Of a stretch of 64,000 bases of DNA, positions 61,556 to 64,000 are shown piece by piece (within the stretch, counting starts at the first letter, position 1; each line of letters opens with the position of its first letter). Both the position numbers and the translations under genes were made by a program. Origin of the DNA: Scortum barcoo (Eukaryota; Chordata; Actinopteri; Centrarchiformes; Terapontidae); the NCBI GenBank assembly GCA_023238725.1, contig CM041531.1, positions 21,112,643 through 21,176,642 on the forward strand. The letters are read 5' to 3'. Below the pieces are notes generated by a model that did no database searches, had not been told where the DNA came from, and worked only from the letters and a program-made list of their open reading frames with translations.

Positions 61556-61628
61556 ACCAAAGATGCTACCTCACTCAAGTTCCATACGTGATTTCTATCA
61601 CTTTGATGATACCAAAGATAACCAAAGA
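61556..61628 (+). promoter_or_regulatory. miR-9 triple 8-mer group with an adjacent let-7 8-mer
   Basis: Three ACCAAAGA 8-mers at 61556-61563, 61611-61618 and 61621-61628. The last is preceded by ATA, giving ATAACCAAAGA, an 11-base perfect complement to the miR-9-5p 5' end. A let-7 8-mer CTACCTCA lies at 61566-61573, two bases after the first. The 10- and 55-nt spacings between 8-mer starts include distances at which neighbouring sites can cooperate. Confidence 0.65.
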
Positions 61629-61846
61629 TTTTTTCTCATTGCACGGCCTCTGTGAGTGGTGTTAAAAGATGTTGTATGTCTCCCCCACCCCCCTCCCCCA
61701 TATCTCTCTCTCTCTCTCTCTCTTCCCATTTCTTTCTCTCTTTCTCCCCCTCCCACCTGCACTCAGCCCATGCACCCCTGTTATGCGTGCTCTTGCTTCA
61801 TCTGTGCTCTGATTACAGCTCCATAGATAGTCATGCTGATGTAGCT

Positions 61847-62252
61847 ATAGGCAGATACGCTGATCCAGCCATGGATACACACAAGGGGGTACAGCAAGCC
61901 TGCTAGCAAATGTGATCAGTGTGCTTGTTAGCAGCACCAAAATATTATATAATTTCTGCCACTTTCATGGCAGGAGAGATGGATTAAAACCTATAAACCG
62001 ACATTGTGACAACATGAAAAATTATATTCATTTCATGATTCATTTCCAAATAATCTATGTGAATCTGAAGGCAATGCCCCACCTGAGTGTCTTCTTTTGC
62101 AGCTTTATTTCCACTTGGCCGTGCCTCTAAGTGTGTATCAATGGGCTGATGATATTGATCCGCCAAATAGGTCAGACATCTTTACATGACAATAGGCAGA
62201 CAAGCTGACCTAGCCATGGGCAGAATTGTTGACTCAACTATAGGCAGACATG
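61847..62252 (+). repeat. degenerate dispersed repeat of about 29 bp in the onecut1 3'UTR
   Basis: A unit resembling ATAGGCAGACA-GCTGA-C-AGCCATGG occurs at 61847-61875 and 62192-62220, with a shorter copy starting at 62240. A looser relative precedes the first (about 61820-61846). Copies are about 80% alike by eye and in the same orientation. They are not arranged as a simple tandem array. Confidence 0.45.
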
Positions 62253-62305
62253 TTCCTGAAAGTAGAAGCAGACGTGTTGCAATCTTTCTAAAACTCCCAG
62301 GACGA

Positions 62306-62325
62306 GTGCCTTGCTTGAACCAAAG
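62306..62325 (+). promoter_or_regulatory. miR-124 seed match next to a miR-9 seed match
   Basis: GTGCCTT (miR-124 7mer-m8) at 62306-62312 and ACCAAAG (miR-9 7mer-m8) at 62319-62325. Both microRNAs are neuronal. The single miR-124 match could be chance. Confidence 0.4.
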
Positions 62326-62494
62326 TGTTAAACCGCTGTTGACCTCTCACCTTTGACTCTGTGAATACCTCAGCCTGTAGAAGGGCCACTACTGAAGAAA
62401 AAGGTTGTTTTTTTTTTTTGTTTTGTTTTGTCTTGTTTTTTTGTTTAAATCACACCGTGGTGCTTTCGCCAGCGCAACCATGCAATGAAAACAT

Positions 62495-62538
62495 ACCAAA
62501 GGAATTTCTGTTGTCCACTTCTACAGATTAAACCAAAG
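62495..62538 (+). promoter_or_regulatory. miR-9 seed matches, 3'UTR distal pair
   Basis: ACCAAAG at 62495-62501 and 62532-62538, 37 nt apart, both 7mer-m8. A further 7mer-A1 (CCAAAGA) lies at 63397-63403, close to the 3' end of the UTR. Confidence 0.55.
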
Positions 62539-63790
62539 GTCTTTGTTTCTCCTCTCTCCTGCCCCCCTCTCTTACCCCTCCATCCCCCCCTTCCCCTAAC
62601 CTCCTATGTCTCTCTCCGCTGTGTGTAGGAAGGTCCAGCACTCTGGCCGTGCATGTCTTTACCAATGTCTCTGAATACCTCATAGTAATAATTCCTTTGA
62701 GTTCTGCATTGAGACGTCTATCTGTGAGTAAGGCAGAACTCCACTCGTGTGGTAACTGTTATTGTTACTTCAAAAAGCTGTATGATTATCTATTTTGAAG
62801 TTGTTTGTTTTTTTTCTGGCAGAAGTGCTCTGTTTCAAGTCACGGAGGACGAGTTTCAGGGTTGATGTATGAAACTTAAGGGATGGAGGGAGAAGCGTAT
62901 TTTTTATCAGACATTGGGTTATGCCAATATTATGATGGTAGACTATTGCTTTTACAGGGTAAAACCAACTGCTGTGATATTGTGTTCATATTTTCCCTTT
63001 TCTCTACTTCTGTGTTGTGATTTTAATTTAATTGCATTTTTGTAATGGTTAACCACTGCTTTAATTTATGCATTTGTAGAAACTCTAGATTTGTATATAG
63101 TAGGTTTTTGAAAAAAACAAACAAAAAAGACAGTTTTATGTTACAGCCTTATTTCCCACGCTTAGATATAAAAAAGGAGTAGTTTGTATTCTTCTTCAGC
63201 TAAATCCTAGCCGGCATTTCAATGTGTGTTTTAAACACTGCCAGAAACCCAGACAGTTGATTTGCCAATGCAGACAAAGTTATACAGGAGCTACTTTGTT
63301 GAACAGCTGGCAAAAAGCAGTGTGTACGTGTGTGTGTGTTTTTTCTATTCTTTTGACTTTTTAAAAATAAGTTATTTTATGGGTATTACTGCACATCCAA
63401 AGATTTTTAAAACAAACCAAAAATTGGAAAAAAAATATGTATAATGTTGAAAAGCACTGGCATTTGTGAGGTAGACTTGTTGAGTTTTGATTTGCCATTC
63501 GCACGGGTATAGAATGTAGAAGGCGTAGGGCTATGTAGACAAGCTTACTCTACCATGTGGGGAATCTCCTGTTCAATGTACAATCTGAAGCATTTGAAAC
63601 GAGGGCTGCAAGTCCCGCTCACTTTGCTGTCTCATGCACAGAGTGAGGTGGAGTGGAGGCTGGGCAGCCGGTCTGCCAGGGGCTGTGCTGCGGAGCTGGG
63701 TCTGTTTTTATTGCCGTGGCACTGCCGCCTCACTCCATCTAGTATCTGTTCTTTTGGTACGTACTCGTGTAATGACAATGAGCAAAGTCT

Positions 63791-63796
63791 AATAAA
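63791..63796 (+). terminator. onecut1: onecut1 polyadenylation signal AATAAA
   Basis: Canonical AATAAA followed about 25 nt later by a GT-rich element (63821-63840), the usual layout of a strong cleavage and polyadenylation site. Cleavage is expected at about 63806-63826. Confidence 0.7.
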
Positions 63797-64000
63797 ACTG
63801 CAAAGAACCTTACCAAGAAATCAGTGTGTGAGTGTGTATGGGGGACGGTCACCTGGATTGCTCATTTGTTTTTCTGTGTGTGTGGATGAGCGTGTGTGTG
63901 TGCTACTCGAATGTCAACTACTGCTGAGGTATGTGTGCTCATTTCCATGCATTTCTTCACGGTGTGCTCGTCCACTGTTAAAATCTCTATGTATGCATGA

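Larger units (their letters stand above)
59708..63815 (+). other. onecut1: onecut1 3'UTR (about 4.1 kb)
   Basis: Sequence after the onecut1 stop without another supportable gene, ending near the first well-placed poly(A) signal (63791). It is AT-rich with poly-T and poly-pyrimidine runs (61681-61755, 62405-62445), a (CA)n at 59962-59983 and a Pumilio-type TGTATATA at 63092-63099. It is densely populated with ACCAAAG miR-9 seed matches and contains a let-7 8-mer. A degenerate repeat of about 29 bp occurs at 61847-61875 and 62192-62220, with a shorter copy from 62240. Long microRNA-rich 3'UTRs are known for ONECUT genes. The 3' boundary is inferred from the signal, not from transcript data. Confidence 0.75.

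Overview
The window looks like nuclear DNA from a teleost fish, probably a percomorph. It has long non-coding stretches dense in (CA)n, (GATA)n and (GGAT)n microsatellites. It also carries several interspersed repeats that I recognise as common in fish genomes. All recognisable coding sequence belongs to one two-exon gene on the + strand.

That gene is onecut1 (hepatocyte nuclear factor 6, hnf6), CDS join(53875..54937, 59418..59707), 450 residues. Exon 1 encodes the N-terminal activation region, with poly-His and poly-Gly tracts, and the whole cut domain. Exon 2 encodes the divergent ONECUT homeodomain and the C-terminus. A phase-1 intron of 4,480 bp with GT-AG ends separates them. A 3'UTR of about 4.1 kb follows and probably ends at an AATAAA at 63791 with a GT-rich stretch behind it.

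Positions 1-53300 hold no gene I can support. The open frames there are short and mostly translated microsatellite. Alternating with the repeats are unique blocks rich in homeobox-type AT motifs (TAAT, ATTGATT), typical of the regulatory desert around developmental transcription factors. The blocks that look most regulatory lie at about 9770-9990, 22330-22600, 25240-25660, 27610-27870, 28440-28760, 30960-31450, 41930-42130, 49540-49960, 50780-51160 and 51980-52380, and in the intron at 56680-57010. Conservation could not be computed, so these are candidates only. CpG-rich patches lie at about 48050-48720, about 5.5 kb upstream of the start codon, and at about 57400-57560 in the intron.

The most striking signal is in the 3'UTR. 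It has nine ACCAAAG heptamers (five of them the 8-mer ACCAAAGA) plus two CCAAAGA heptamers, all matches to the miR-9-5p seed, and a let-7 8-mer lies three bases from one of them. About 0.25 ACCAAAG would be expected by chance in 4.1 kb. A second theme is possible feedback: ONECUT-type motifs occur in the intron and in the upstream desert, including a tandem pair at 30822.
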